From positions 603,634,709 to 603,698,708 of the forward strand of contig NC_081413.1 in assembly GCF_030272615.1 (NCBI RefSeq): a stretch of 64,000 bases of DNA. Direction: 5' to 3'. Source of the DNA: Cryptomeria japonica. Lineage: Eukaryota; Streptophyta; Pinopsida; Cupressales; Cupressaceae. Positions 46,102-57,649 of this stretch are shown one piece after another; within the stretch, counting starts at the first letter, position 1, and every line of letters begins with the position of its first letter. A program made the position numbers and the translations under genes. The notes beneath the pieces are model-generated. The model worked only from the letters and a program-made list of their open reading frames with translations. It ran no database searches and was not told the DNA's origin.

Positions 46102-47446
46102 AGTAGCCAGGATGGTTCCTAGGTATCATTTTGTTTATTGTCTGTGAATTGTTCCAATGAAGTTTTGGGGCATGTACTAATGGTGTCTACGTGGGAAGTT
46201 CACTAGGCTACGTGATCATATGCAAAAATCTAGTCATGGATCACTATGGCTTACTGACTACAATGTATACCTCGACCATCTACACATGAACCAAAATGGA
46301 GGGTCCATCATTTTTTATCTACATTGCTTGCTTACAGGTACAAAGCTCCAAACTTGGTTCCTACTGCCTCGTCCAAGATTGATACTACCATGCTCAATGA
46401 TGAAAAATAAAGCACTATGGATCATCATTCCATCTCATCTATATATATTGCATTCTGTTGCATTCCATCTGTCCATACATTCATAATAGTTGTATATCAT
46501 TTATACATAGTAATGATAATGGATGCATACTATATTTTTTTGATCTTCTTCCATAGGAATGGGTCCTAGGTCCTCCATATCTTCTATCTAACATCGAATC
46601 CCCCCTCACCCTCCCCATCTAGGTCCTCATCATAATCCCTTCATCGGTTCCCATCAACCCCATCAAGCCAACTACTCTGTCTACACAGGTCCATCAACTC
46701 ACACACACCTCGACTATCAACCAATACTCTGATCAAGTATGTTTGGGTCTCAATAGGTAATCAATTATGGCAAACCTAGACTACAACAAGCATTTATCAT
46801 AATGACCTAGTCTCAACGGGGCTGCTATGATTCACCACAAACATCCATCACATGCACACACTATCAATTGCTTAATCAATCCAACATAATTATAACAGGC
46901 AATTACATCAATTGTCTAAATCTCAATGAGTATTTTGCATCAGATACCTTGGCTTCATCGGACATTTACATCAATTATCTAAGTCACAATAGGTCACTTT
47001 GATTCACTTACTTAGACTTTATCCTGTCCAAGCGAACAACTAACATCAACTGTCATGGTTTGACTCGATCGGGGCAATCTAACTAATTGCACCAGATTGT
47101 CCAACCAATTTTGATCAATTGTATAGAATCAATCAAAAGCACAAACACTGCATTTGTATCGTATCTCCAGCATGACCTAAGGGTACTCACTGGCTTCCCC
47201 TTTCTTTGTTTTACCTCCATCTTCTCCCATTTCTTTCATCATTATTGCTAAATTCTTCTCTTCTACCTCCCCTCCACTTCTCATTCTTTTTTGAGAGATT
47301 GTCTGATTTTTCAAAAAAAAAATTGGCCCATCTCTTGAAGGGGCATACCATCCACTAAATTAACATCTATGGGGCATATTTATTCACACCTATTTTTCTT
47401 TCTTTGAAATGACATGATAAACCGCACCGTCTCAAAGAGGGGCAAA
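46102..47446 (+). other. D noncoding stretch between pol and LTR, with polypurine tract
   Basis: No PMD gene here, unlike A, B and C. Weak repeats of TCTCAAT/GTCTCAA words occur from about 46745 to 47070. Near 47290-47340 there is a remnant of the GAGAGATTG stem-loop, and CTCAAAGAGGGGCAAA (47431-47446) is the polypurine tract, both as in A and B. Confidence 0.65.
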
Positions 47447-47450
47447 TGTA
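47447..47450 (+). repeat. First four bases of the D 3' LTR, split by E
   Basis: TGTA directly after the polypurine tract. With A at 47446 it forms the left copy ATGTA of the E target duplication. Confidence 0.7.
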
Positions 47451-48587
47451 TGATGAATACTAAGAGGGGTGGTGAATTAGTATACCCAAAAACTTAAACA
47501 ATATTTTAAGCAGTTTAACTGCAGACCAAAGTAGCAGATTAAACAATAAACCGGTTAAAACATAAACAAGACAAATAGAAAATAAAGCAATCACCCATAG
47601 AAGCACAATCACCATAACACAAGATGTTTTGACGTGGAAACCCAAATGGGAAAAAACCACGGTGAGTAAAACTCACAAGTCAACTATCTACAGAATAGTA
47701 ACCAGACCGGTTAAGGTCAGACCGGTTAAGGCCTTACAATGTTCTTCACCAGAATAGATCCTGTTAGGAATATAGATCTTTGTTACAAGATAAGTCCTAC
47801 TAAAGAATACCCTGTTAGAGGATTTCAGATCCACAACTGTGAACCATCTTGTTAGAGGATTTACAATAGGCTTGGCTAGGCCTACCCAGTTAAGTGTTTC
47901 AGACTTATCAAAGATATTAGTCATGAACAAGTGAATGATCTAGACAGTAACACAAAATGCTTGATTAGATCCTTGACAACTCCCTGTTAATGCATTCTAG
48001 CATTACTTCAGTCTTCTATATTTTGCACTCTCTTTGTTGTGAGAGACCTTTTCTCGCACAAGCCTAATCTTCTTTCCAACATTCGCACACAACAACTTGT
48101 TTAAAACCCTAGACATGATGTCCTCATATAGGAACTTGATTTCATCTCAATCCAATAAGATTAGACTACAATTTCCTAGGTACAGTGCATCTAGACACAT
48201 TTGGTAACATGATACAGAAATACCACCAAAGTGTCGGTGGATGATAACTCATCACACATTACAATTATATCGGTTTAATACAATATATCAATTACCGACT
48301 GACAAATGAAGACTAGAAAATTAGAGTGTAGTGTTCCGATCAAAATATTAACTAACCCTCAGGGTCTTCATTCCACTTGAGATCTTTATACCACTTGGGG
48401 TCTTCGGTCATGTTGTGACCAGTAAGCATCTTCTGCAAAACACTGATAGTCTTCAACAAACAAAGACTATACATTTAATGACATATAATACTGGTTGGAA
48501 CAAATACCGGTTCAGAATAACTCATACATCAAATAAGTGTGTGTCCATCAATGACAATCACAACTAATCATCATCAAAATACCAACA
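47451..48587 (-). repeat. 3' LTR of element E (1137 bp)
   Basis: Closely similar to 53710-54848. Contains repeated ACCGGTTAA words (near 47550, 47705, 47720) and ACCGGTTCA near 48506. Confidence 0.93.
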
Positions 48588-48605
48588 ATCTCCCCCTTTG
48601 GCAAC
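48588..48605 (-). promoter_or_regulatory. Polypurine tract of E
   Basis: On the minus strand CCAAAGGGGGAGAT lies directly before the LTR start TGTTGG, the expected primer for plus-strand synthesis. Confidence 0.8.
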
Positions 48606-48712
48606 AATGACAAAGTAATGCCAAAATTTTAATGTACTCTCCCTTTGCCAACAATGACAAAGTAATGCAAAATATTCCCCTTTTTGGCATAATATGAAAA
48701 TAGAGTATATGT

Positions 48713-51700
48713 TCATGACAATAAGGAGTAAAGCTTCTCAAAAAGAGATTTAAATTTTTGCATAAAATTCTTCATGTTCGAGGACCATGACTCAAGAAGT
48801 GAGGTAGTAATTTCACTCTCAGTCTTCATCTGGAAGGCTAATTCTTCCATTGCATCAATGGTTATATTCTCACATGTCACAGTAATACCCTCCAAGTTCA
48901 GGAAGCACTTCTGAAGAACTTGCAATTTTGGCAATAGGAGCAACTAGAGCTCCTGTAGATCTCGATTCCGATTGCAGATCTCTAAGTCAAGATTTGTAAT
49001 CTGATGCTAGTGAGTATGAATAGTTTGTCCATATATTGTGAACAAATCATAGGGCAATTTGAACTTGCTGATATATTTCTGTAACTCTGATTGGAGTTGA
49101 GTCTTCTGTTTTAGAGCATCTTCACAAAATAGGTGAGGTTGGTAGATTTTACTCAAGAGTAGGTTACCTTCACCCATAGATGAACTTCTATCATCTTTTT
49201 TCTTAAGCAGTCATGTCCTATCTTCATCCATTTTCTTTACTAAGGCAACTTTGAGTGCCTTTTCATGGTTTTTCTTTGTAGTGGCCTGGGAAACATCTTC
49301 CAAACATTGTACCTGATCATCCACTACTATGCAAAGAAGTTTGAGCTTGGCCAGCGAGGAATTGGTAGTAGGGAGGTTAGTACCAGGGATTAGATTAGAA
49401 AGGGTGTCAACAACAAAATAAATGACATCTTGTTCTTTCTTTTTTGTTAGTTCTTCCAATATCTCCTACGCTAGTTGAATGCTCCATAGTAGCTTAGTCT
49501 CATCAATTGATTAAGTTAGATAGGCAAGAGTCAGATTGGTGGGATTGGTGGAATCAACCTGCTTGGCTTGATCTCTCGTTTCCTTAGGAGTCTGTCCTAC
49601 TTCCTTTGCCTTGATCTTCACTTGTCTTTTCTCCTCCTCCTCTTCTTCTTTGTCTTGGGCTACCTTGGCAGCCTTCACTTTCTCCTCTTCCACTCTCCTC
49701 TTCTCCTCTTCTTTATTCTTCTCTTCTTCCCTCTTTTTCTCCTCTTCCTTTTTCTTCTCTGCTTCCTCCTTCTTCTTCTCTTCTTCCTTCCTCTTCTTCT
49801 CTTCTTCCTTCTCCTTCTCTTCTTCCTTCTTTTCCTCTTCTTCCTTCCTCTTTCCTTCTTCCTTCCTCTTCTCTTATTATCTCGCTTTCTTCACTTGCTC
49901 TTTCTCTTGCTTTTCTTTCTTCTCTTTCTCTTTTTCCCATTTCTCTATTTTCGCTTTCTCATCCTTTTCTTTCTCCATTCTCTCTTTTTTAGCTTTTTCC
50001 TTGTCTAGAGTGATATCCTCAATATCCAGTGCATCAACATCAATGGGGTCATTTTGTTTTTCTATTCTTTCACCCAAACTATCAAGGACTTCATTCGGTC
50101 TGGCTGGGGATAGGTCAGACTCTTGATCAGCCTGCCGATTAGCTTTGGATACTTGTTGCATTTTGATAACAGCTTTAACCTGCAAATGGGTGTCTTTTTC
50201 CACTTCAAAAGTTTTGCCTTTGAGTAGCTGAAATCTTCTTCTTTGCATGAATAAAATACTTTTGTACTTATCAATAATTTCAAACAATTTTGAGTTAGAG
50301 GCATCCAAAAAATATTGAGCAAAAACTTTCTCCCTAATGTCTTGCTCTTTTTCAATGGAAATGCACCATTTGTTGTCCAAAGAATCATACAAAGTTTTAG
50401 AAGTAACTAATTTAATTTCGGAAGGTGACCGATCATTAATACATAAATATTTAATAAGTTCTTGTTCAACATCCTCCTTTTCACTATCGTTGAAATCATC
50501 AAAATATTCTTTTAAATCATCAAGAACTTTTCTTCTAATATTCTTTATGGTCCTTTGACAATGTGTCATAGGTTTGTAAGAGGAAATATCTAAATTTACC
50601 AATGTAGAGGTTGCTGGTACATTACCAGTTGACTTCATCTTCTTGCTTTATTGCCCTGTCTTTTTCATTTCTACCTCAAATTTAGTGCCTTCTGAATTTG
50701 GTGAGTTATTCTTGGTTTTCCTCTTCCTTTCGAATACCTTTGCCAAAATAGCCTCTAGTTTCTTTTTAGCTGGTGACCTTTTGGTCACTTTAGGACTGAT
50801 AGTAGATGTAACCGGTGCCAATGCTGATGGTACTGCTTTATTCTTTTTCTGCTTCGGTACCTCAATAGGTTTGATCCTCCCTAAGTAAGTACCGATCCTC
50901 TTCTTCTTAGGATCTAGTGGTGAAGCAAGTAGGGTAGAGGCATACCCTATCAATATATCATTTACCACTTCATACCCTATAGGCTCAACTACATCTTCTC
51001 TAGGTTTGACCGCTTCCATTATGCAATGATCTATTTTGATTGTTAAACAAATGTCATCTTCATATTTCTTAACTAGATCACCAAATATTCTCATTCTATG
51101 GTTCATCTTTAGTTTGAACTCATCAAAATATTTGTTCAAAGTCTCTGGATATGCAGTTCCCACTACTTGCAAACTTTTCTTTATTTGTCTGGAAACTGGT
51201 AGGTCAGTTGACCATTAAACATCATTGACTCCAAGAAAATATCCTTGAAAGTAGAAAAATAAACCAACAAGTAGTTGACCAAATTTAAACCTCAGGGTTT
51301 TGTCCAATTTGATTGATTTTAGGTTATCTATGAGTTGTTTCTGCATGTAGGTACACAAGTCACATTCTGTATTCTCCTTGATCATCCTATAAATGACATG
51401 CACCATAGCTGTTGGAATAGAATTCATTATACTAGCATAGAATATTCTATACCCGATTACCATGCATGCATATTTCACCAAATCATCTTTAATGGTATTG
51501 ACAGTCATTGCCCGTTGGTCACTCATAGAACCGATGAGCTCTGTCATTTTGGTTTTGGTGATCTTTCGAAGAATGGGTTCGCTCAAGGTACATATTATCA
51601 CCATGAACCCTACTAAGGATAATCCTGATGTGTTCTTCTATAAATTCTTTGAGAAAGTATACTGCATTATGTAATTTTTTCTTCTCTATTATGTTGTACT

Positions 51701-51926
51701 CAGGTTTTATCTTCTTATCATCTCCACATAATAGACTCGGCTAGGAATGAATCACTAGGAACCCTAGGTCTTCTAGTTTGAAATCAATATATCCTGAAAC
51801 ATCACCTTCGATAATGACTTCGGTGGGAATTTGAGATAGGGCATTATATTTCATCTTCTTTTTAAGAAACTTAGGTGCATCCTCAGGTTCAGTAGAACTA
51901 GAAGGGATTTTAGATGCAAAAGCCAT
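48713..51926 (-). pseudogene. Long unknown frame of element E (about 1070 codons, decayed)
   Basis: Starts at about 51926 (ASKIPSSSTEPEDAPK), shifts frame once near 51605, then keeps one frame to the stop at 48713 with several stops (near 51215, 50648, 49877 and others). N-terminal third: a helical region with Cys (YRIFYASIMNSIPTAMVH, CDLCTYM, FGQLLVGLFFYF). Middle: basic Lys-rich stretch (about 50660-50900). Then a very charged Lys/Glu repeat tract (about 49630-50010), and a helical C-terminal part. I recognise no enzyme motif. It occupies the place where copia pol would be. It may be a structural or Gag-related protein; not identified. Confidence 0.65.
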
Positions 51927-52486
51927 ATCAGGAAGATTCCAAATGATAAGAATGTTTCAACGAGAAATACCTTCACACTTCAAACTTGGGGTTTTCCAAT
52001 GTCAAGCATAGACACACTTCTTTGGAAGCTTGTTTACCACTTTGACTTCCACATTGATAGCTTGAAGTGGTTGCAAAATCTTGTGCAAGATTCCTTTTTG
52101 AATTCTTTCAAATGCAAGATGAATCACTCTAGTTGCATTTCTCAAGCTTAGAAAAATTCTTCTCTAAAAATAAGTAAGTAAAAATGATGACAAAGGTCAC
52201 TTTTAAACATGCTCCCACCTACTATAATAAATGCATCATCATTAGGGCTCAAACCCTAATTTTACCTTTTTCCACTTCATTTCTTTTGTCGCTTGATAGG
52301 TAAAAAATACCAATAAAGATACTTAACCGATATACTTTGGGGGTTCAAAACATTTTAACGATATGTTCCCCCTAAGCTTTTCGAAGCTCAATTTGCTAGT
52401 TTAGGGATTTCCACACTTGGTGCAGAAACTGGTACATCTTGTGGCTTCTCTTTAGATTTCTTTTTCCAAGTTTTATCCATGTCCAC
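51927..52486 (-). other. Spacer between the two E frames
   Basis: About 560 bases without a kept frame; many stops in all frames. No feature seen. Confidence 0.6.
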
Positions 52487-53671
52487 CTAAACAATTTCAT
52501 CATCAATCTTCCCTTCTGGGTTGATCGGTATGTCTCCCAATGGATTCTTTCTCAGTTTGCATGCTCTGGTAGTATGTCCCAGTTTGTTGCAATGATAGCA
52601 TATCATTCCAAGTGATCTCCATGGTCTGGTGTTCACATTTCCATTCTTCCTTCTACATATTGTAGCAGTGTGACCGCTACCACGATAGATCAAATAGGTT
52701 GCTACTCCATAACCATTTGATCGATGGTCATAGGTTCTGTACCAGTTTGGGTTCTGGTTCATAGAAAGTTCTGGGACAACTCCTTTAGATCTTAGTGGAT
52801 AACTTCCAGAGTTGTTCATAACTGACCTGCACTCAAAATCTCTATGCCCAAACTTGTTGCATGCATAACAGTGACCATTAAATCTACCAGATCTAGCCAC
52901 ATTGTTTTGAAAGTAAGGAAAGTTGTTGTAAGCCTTGCTCCTACATGCATTGGCAGTATGTCCTTCTTTACGACAATTAAAGCAAATAGGTTTAAACTTT
53001 TGCTTACCTTAACTCCTATTGTTGTTCTTAGGTGTTGATTGCTTCTTTAGTGCATCACTCTTGGTTCTAGAGGTCTCACCTTCCTTGTATCTAGAGAAAC
53101 CAAGTCCAGTGGTATCCTTTGATGACTTCACCAATTCCAGCTTTTAATTCAACTTAGTAGCACTCTGGTTGAATTTAGCAAGTATCTCCTTTGTCTCAGC
53201 AAGTTCCTTGGAAAGAGCAACATTGGTCTTCATCAAGGTTTCATTCCGAGAAATAGCTATATTCAGTTCAGCTTGTATTTCTTCTTTCTCTTCTTTACCC
53301 TCCTGTAGATAGGTGGTAATGGTATCGATTTCTTGTTTCAACTTAGAGATCTCATGCTCCTTGTCCCTTACCAAATCTTCAAATTTTCTTCTATTTTCTA
53401 GCTCCTGAATCATCCTGATAGCCAGTCCTTCCAACTCCATTCTTAGGTTAGTTTTGGATTCATTCAGTTTTTCCACTTCTTCGACTAGGGCTTCCATGTC
53501 TGCTTCATCAGAAGGGTTGTTTTCAGTAAATTCCATCAATTGCCTAGCAAGTTCTCTTCTCTTAGTTAAAGAGGCTTTATACTTGATTTTGAGTTCGTCA
53601 TAGGCTCTCTCAGACTCAGTAAGATGGTGAGTGAGTTCCCTCATGTTGTATTTGCCCATATCTCCTTCCAA
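52487..53671 (-). pseudogene. Gag C-terminal half of element E: coiled coil and CCHC knuckles
   Basis: Begins only about 40 bases after the LTR, so the usual N-terminal capsid part of a copia Gag is missing. A long coiled coil (53150-53600) is followed, across two in-frame stops, by knuckles CFNCRKEGHTANAC (near 52945-52985), CYACNKFGHRDFEC (near 52830-52870), a degenerate one (GHTATIC near 52660) and CYHCNKLGHTTRAC (near 52560-52600). The conserved CCHC spacing is C-x2-C-x4-H-x4-C. The probable start is the ATG a few codons inside the frame. Nucleic-acid binding is expected from the knuckles. Confidence 0.82.
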
Positions 53672-53691
53672 GTGGTTAGACTTATAGAAAG

Positions 53692-53709
53692 GTAGGCTTT
53701 GATATCAAT
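53692..53709 (-). promoter_or_regulatory. Primer-binding site of E
   Basis: On the minus strand TTGATATCAAAGCC follows the LTR end. It differs at a few positions from TGGTATCAGAGCC, the initiator-Met tRNA site usual in plant copia elements. Confidence 0.7.
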
Positions 53710-54848
53710 TGATGAATACTAAGAGGGGGGGGTGAATTAGTATACCCAAAAACTTAAACAATATTTCAAGCAATTTAACTGCAGATAGGTGTAGCAGATT
53801 AAAAAATAAGCCGATTAAAATATAAACAAGACAAATAGCAAATAAAGTATTCACCCACAGAAGCACAATCACCATAACACAAGATGTTTTGACATGGAAA
53901 CCCAAATGGAAAAAACCATGGTGAGTAAAACTCAGAAGTCAACTATCTATAGAATAGTAACCAGATCGGTTAAGGTCAGACCGGTTAAGACCTTGCAATG
54001 TTCTTCACCAGAATAGATCCTATTAGGAATCCAGATCTTTGTTAGGAGATAAGTCCTACTAAAGACTACCCTATTAGAGGATTTCAGATCCACAACTATG
54101 AACGACCTTGTTAGAGGATTTACAATACGCTTAGCTAGGCCTACCCGGTTAAGGGTTTCAGACTTGTCAAAGATATTAGTAATCAACAAGTGAATGATCT
54201 AGACAGTAGCATAGAATGCTTGATTAGATCCTTGATAGCTCTCTGTTAATGCATTCCAGCATTACTTCAGTCTTTTATATTTTGCACTCTCTATCTCTAT
54301 TGTGAGAGACCTTTTCTCGCACAGACCTAATCTTCTTTCCAACATTCATACACAACTTTTTTAAAACCTAGACATGATGTCCTCATATAGGAACCTGATT
54401 TCATGTCGGTCCAATAAGATTAGACTACAATTTCCTAGGTACAATACATCTAGATGCATTTGGTAACATGACACAAAAACACCACCACAGTGTCGATGGA
54501 TGATAACTCATCACACATTACAATTATACTGGTTTAATACAATATATTGATTATCGGTTGACAAATGAAGACTGGAAAACTAGAGTGTAGTTTTCCAATC
54601 AAAAGATTAACTAACACACTTGGGGTCTTCATTTTTCTTGAGAGCTTTATACCGCTTGGGGTCTTCGGTCATGCTGTGAGCGGTAAGCATCTTCTGCAAA
54701 ACACTGATAGCCTTCAACAAACAAGGACTATACATTTAATGGCATACAATACCGGTTGGAACAACTACTAGTTAAGAATAACTCATACATCAAATAAGTG
54801 TGTGTCCATCAATGACAATCACACCTAATCATCATCAAAATACCAACA
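53710..54848 (-). repeat. 5' LTR of element E (1139 bp)
   Basis: Pairs with 47451-48587; scattered substitutions show moderate age. Ends TACCAACA before ATGTA. Confidence 0.93.
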
Positions 54849-56442
54849 ATGTAGTCACATAAATCTGTCCATTTAATTAAATGAATATTTACTATTTATT
54901 TGAGTAATAAACCATCAGTAATTAGTTAATTAAATTAACATTTAATTAATTCATCCTCAACCCCTTCTATTAATTAAATAAATTATTCGATTTATTTAAA
55001 TTAATTCATTAAACCAAATTCTAAATCAATTAAATGATTAAATCATATTTATTTAATTTAACCACTTTCTTCTTTTAAATAAATAAATAAATATTTATTT
55101 AAATCCCTAAACTATCCCCCCCACTTGCATTCTCCTACAAATTCAAGTTGCAACCACAATTGAAATAAATTAATTTTATTTGAATTAAAATCCTATTTTC
55201 CCTCACCCACCAAACCCACTTGCAATCCTAAATCCCCTTCTAGACTCTTCTAACCACTTTCTAATCATTCCTAATTAGCCTAATCCATCCCCTAATTATC
55301 ATCACATTCCTAAGAAACTTGAAGTCACTTCTCAAACCCTTCAAAGTCTTTGAAAAGCATTTAATTCTTTATGTGTTCAACAAGCTAACTTCTAAAGTCT
55401 TCCAAACCACTAATGTCTCTTACTTGACCATTAATGGCTCTTACATAACCATTTATGGTTAACTCAACTCACCCACATGGTTAGAGACTTTACCTCTAAT
55501 TCAACCTTCATTTAACCCATAAGTCTCTTCAAGCATTTATTGCTTTGACCATGGTTATCCTCACTAACTCTTGCACAAGAGTTTATCCATTGGATAAAGA
55601 CATTATTTATTGGATAATGGCTTTATTCTTTCAACTAAACATTAACCTTACCTCCCAAGTTAACCCTCAAGTCATTTCAAGCATTTAATGTTTATTCCCT
55701 CTCCTCTCAACCCATCTCTTATTGACATTTGTCATCCTGGGATTGGATTGAAAACCCTTACTTGGATCATAAACCCCTCAATCATGACCCTTGATGAGAT
55801 TACTCAATCTCAACCATCCATTGCTCCATTTTACCTATAAATAGAGCTCATTTCTTCATAATCCAGATCCTGAATTCTTGTATGCATCTAATTTATAGTG
55901 AAATTTAGAGAGCATTTAACATAATCATCTACATTTGTCTTTTTGGGCTAAAATTAACATTAGATAATTAGATAATATCTTGTTTTAGCTTGTTTACATT
56001 TGCATTCTCATAAGCTTTCATTCTACAATCTTGAACCTTCATAAGACATCCAGATTAGTGCAAAAAGCTACTGAGAGCTACACTCATTTGGGAACTTGGA
56101 GAGGAGAGGAACAAGGGAGGAGTAGCTACAAACATGGTGGAGGGCATTTGGAGATGTCTTATTTCATTTCTTAGATTAATTAGGCTTTCTATCTTATGTT
56201 TTGTGTCTCTCTTGACATGCTTTTTTAGGATAGTATTTGATTTGTGATTTCTAACACTAACACTTGGTTTGTTGCTTGTGTGTTTGTTTTGACAATGTCC
56301 TAACAATCATTTTTGTAGAGCATCACAAAGTTTCAAAGATAAGGCAATTTTTCGAATGCTTCTCTCCTCCTTTGACAAAAATTCCAAAGAAACAATGAAA
56401 ATCATGCTTTATGCCCTCTAAGAAGGAAAATATCTCATCCTT
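54849..56442 (+). repeat. D 3' LTR, main part, and possible flank
   Basis: The LTR continues GTCACATAAATC at 54854 and has the same type of AATTAAATAAAT inverted modules (54880-55100) as A, B and C. TATAAATA at 55836-55843 is the likely TATA box. The 3' end of the LTR is not certain: a terminus near 56304 (CCTAACA) is possible. The remaining bases up to element F show no feature. Confidence 0.65.
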
Positions 56443-57518
56443 TGTTAGGACCCAAAGGCAATTGAGAGTGGGGGGGTGGGGGTGAATCGGTTGTCTATTA
56501 ATTTCAACCCAAATATAACTTAATCAAACTTGATGCATAATACTAGTAAACCAAACTTAATGCCGGTTGATAGTTTAATAGTTAATAACAATACCGGTGA
56601 AACTTAATACATGAAAAAAAAAGAGAAATAACATCCACAACATATAACACAAATATTTGTACGTGGAAACCCTGTAAGGGGAAAAACAATGGTGGGAAAC
56701 CTTACCCACAATCAGATGATACTACTATAGATAGTATGTGTGTACAAACAGGGTCTGCAAATGCTGAAAGGTGAACTGCCTAGAGCTCACTGCTCAATCA
56801 CAAAATCAGAGTCACACTGATTACAATTGGATGATTAAATGCAATGATAATGTACTGCTCAAAGTAGCATCTTCAATGTTGGATTTAGTACCGGTTAAGC
56901 TTTGATTGTCTTCTTCAAACCTTCCTTGAATCTTCAAATGATGTCTACATGAGTAGCTCTACTTATATTCACATATACCAAATATCACAACCTTATCTCA
57001 TCTCCTATCTTCTTCTACCACATAATCTCACAAATGAGATCTTACATATATACCAAAACCTAAGACCAAATGTGTAGGTCGGCTTACTAAGAATATTACA
57101 ATTAAATCAATTACAAATGAATCAATATGTGATGCATCATGTCAGCTCAATGCATTTACAATAGTAAACAATCAATAAATCATCTCCATAACGTGTTGTG
57201 CTGATCTGGAATAGATAACGCTTGCCAGTCCATAACCTAGACCAATTTTTTGGTAACAACAAATATGCCAAATTGATTAGACCAATAACCAAATCTCCAA
57301 AACAAGTGTCCAAACCATGTCTTTGACATAACCAAGTGATCTCTAGATGATAACAGATCATCCTTAGTGCCAGTGAACAATATAACCTGCTGGTGAACCA
57401 AGTACCAGTGATTGTGCATAAGTCAGTAAACATGTCAGTGAACATAATCAAAGATCTCAAGAAAGATAAGTGTTGACATCAATGACAAAACCAATGCAAC
57501 ACATCCATAATACCAACA
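56443..57518 (-). repeat. Probable 3' LTR of element F (about 1076 bp)
   Basis: Minus strand starts TGTTGGTATT and ends GGTCCTAACA, with a run of C near the end as in E. Only one copy is seen, so the boundaries rest on TG...CA and on likeness to the E LTR. No clear polypurine tract precedes it, and about 130 bases separate it from the pol stop (57650). ACCGGTT words recur as in E. Confidence 0.65.
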
Positions 57519-57649
57519 TACTTAGGATAAACTCAGAATTCTGAACATCTAAGTCATTGGCTAATCCGACTGAGTAGCAGCGCCAACTCATCAATCTAGA
57601 TAAGAAGATAAAACTCTGCAACCCATCTAATTGATGCATCTCAATGCAT

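Larger units (their letters stand above)
47451..54848 (-). mobile_element. Element E: RT-less Ty1/copia-type retrotransposon, complete, 7.4 kb
   Basis: LTRs at 47451-48587 and 53710-54848, ATGTA on both sides (47446-47450 and 54849-54853). On the minus strand: an LTR starting TGTTGGTATT and ending ATTCATCA, a primer-binding site close to the initiator-Met type, a Gag C-terminal frame, a long unknown frame, a polypurine tract and the second LTR. No protease, integrase, RT or RNase H is seen. Non-autonomous; the LTR start resembles that of copia element F. Confidence 0.92.
42500..56442 (+). mobile_element. Element D: old Tat-type gypsy, 5' part missing, host of C and E
   Basis: Begins in the middle of a polyprotein where C is inserted (42500) and runs through RT, RNase H and integrase to a noncoding end, polypurine tract and 3' LTR (from 47447). 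E (47451-54848) splits the LTR after its fourth base; the LTR resumes at 54854. Its gag half should lie left of the window. The right boundary is not resolved; 56442 is the last base before element F. Confidence 0.8.

Noticed and set aside
46102-47446. A possible PMD remnant in D
   Set aside because: No PMD motif was found in either strand of this stretch; only the stem-loop and polypurine tract are shared with A and B.
49568-50126. Plus-strand frames of 146 and 171 codons rich in Ser, Phe and Leu
   Set aside because: They are the reverse strand of the Lys/Glu-coding tract of E; low complexity, no homology.
57519-57649. Polypurine tract of F
   Set aside because: No purine run directly precedes the proposed LTR start; the LTR boundary is therefore given with lower confidence.
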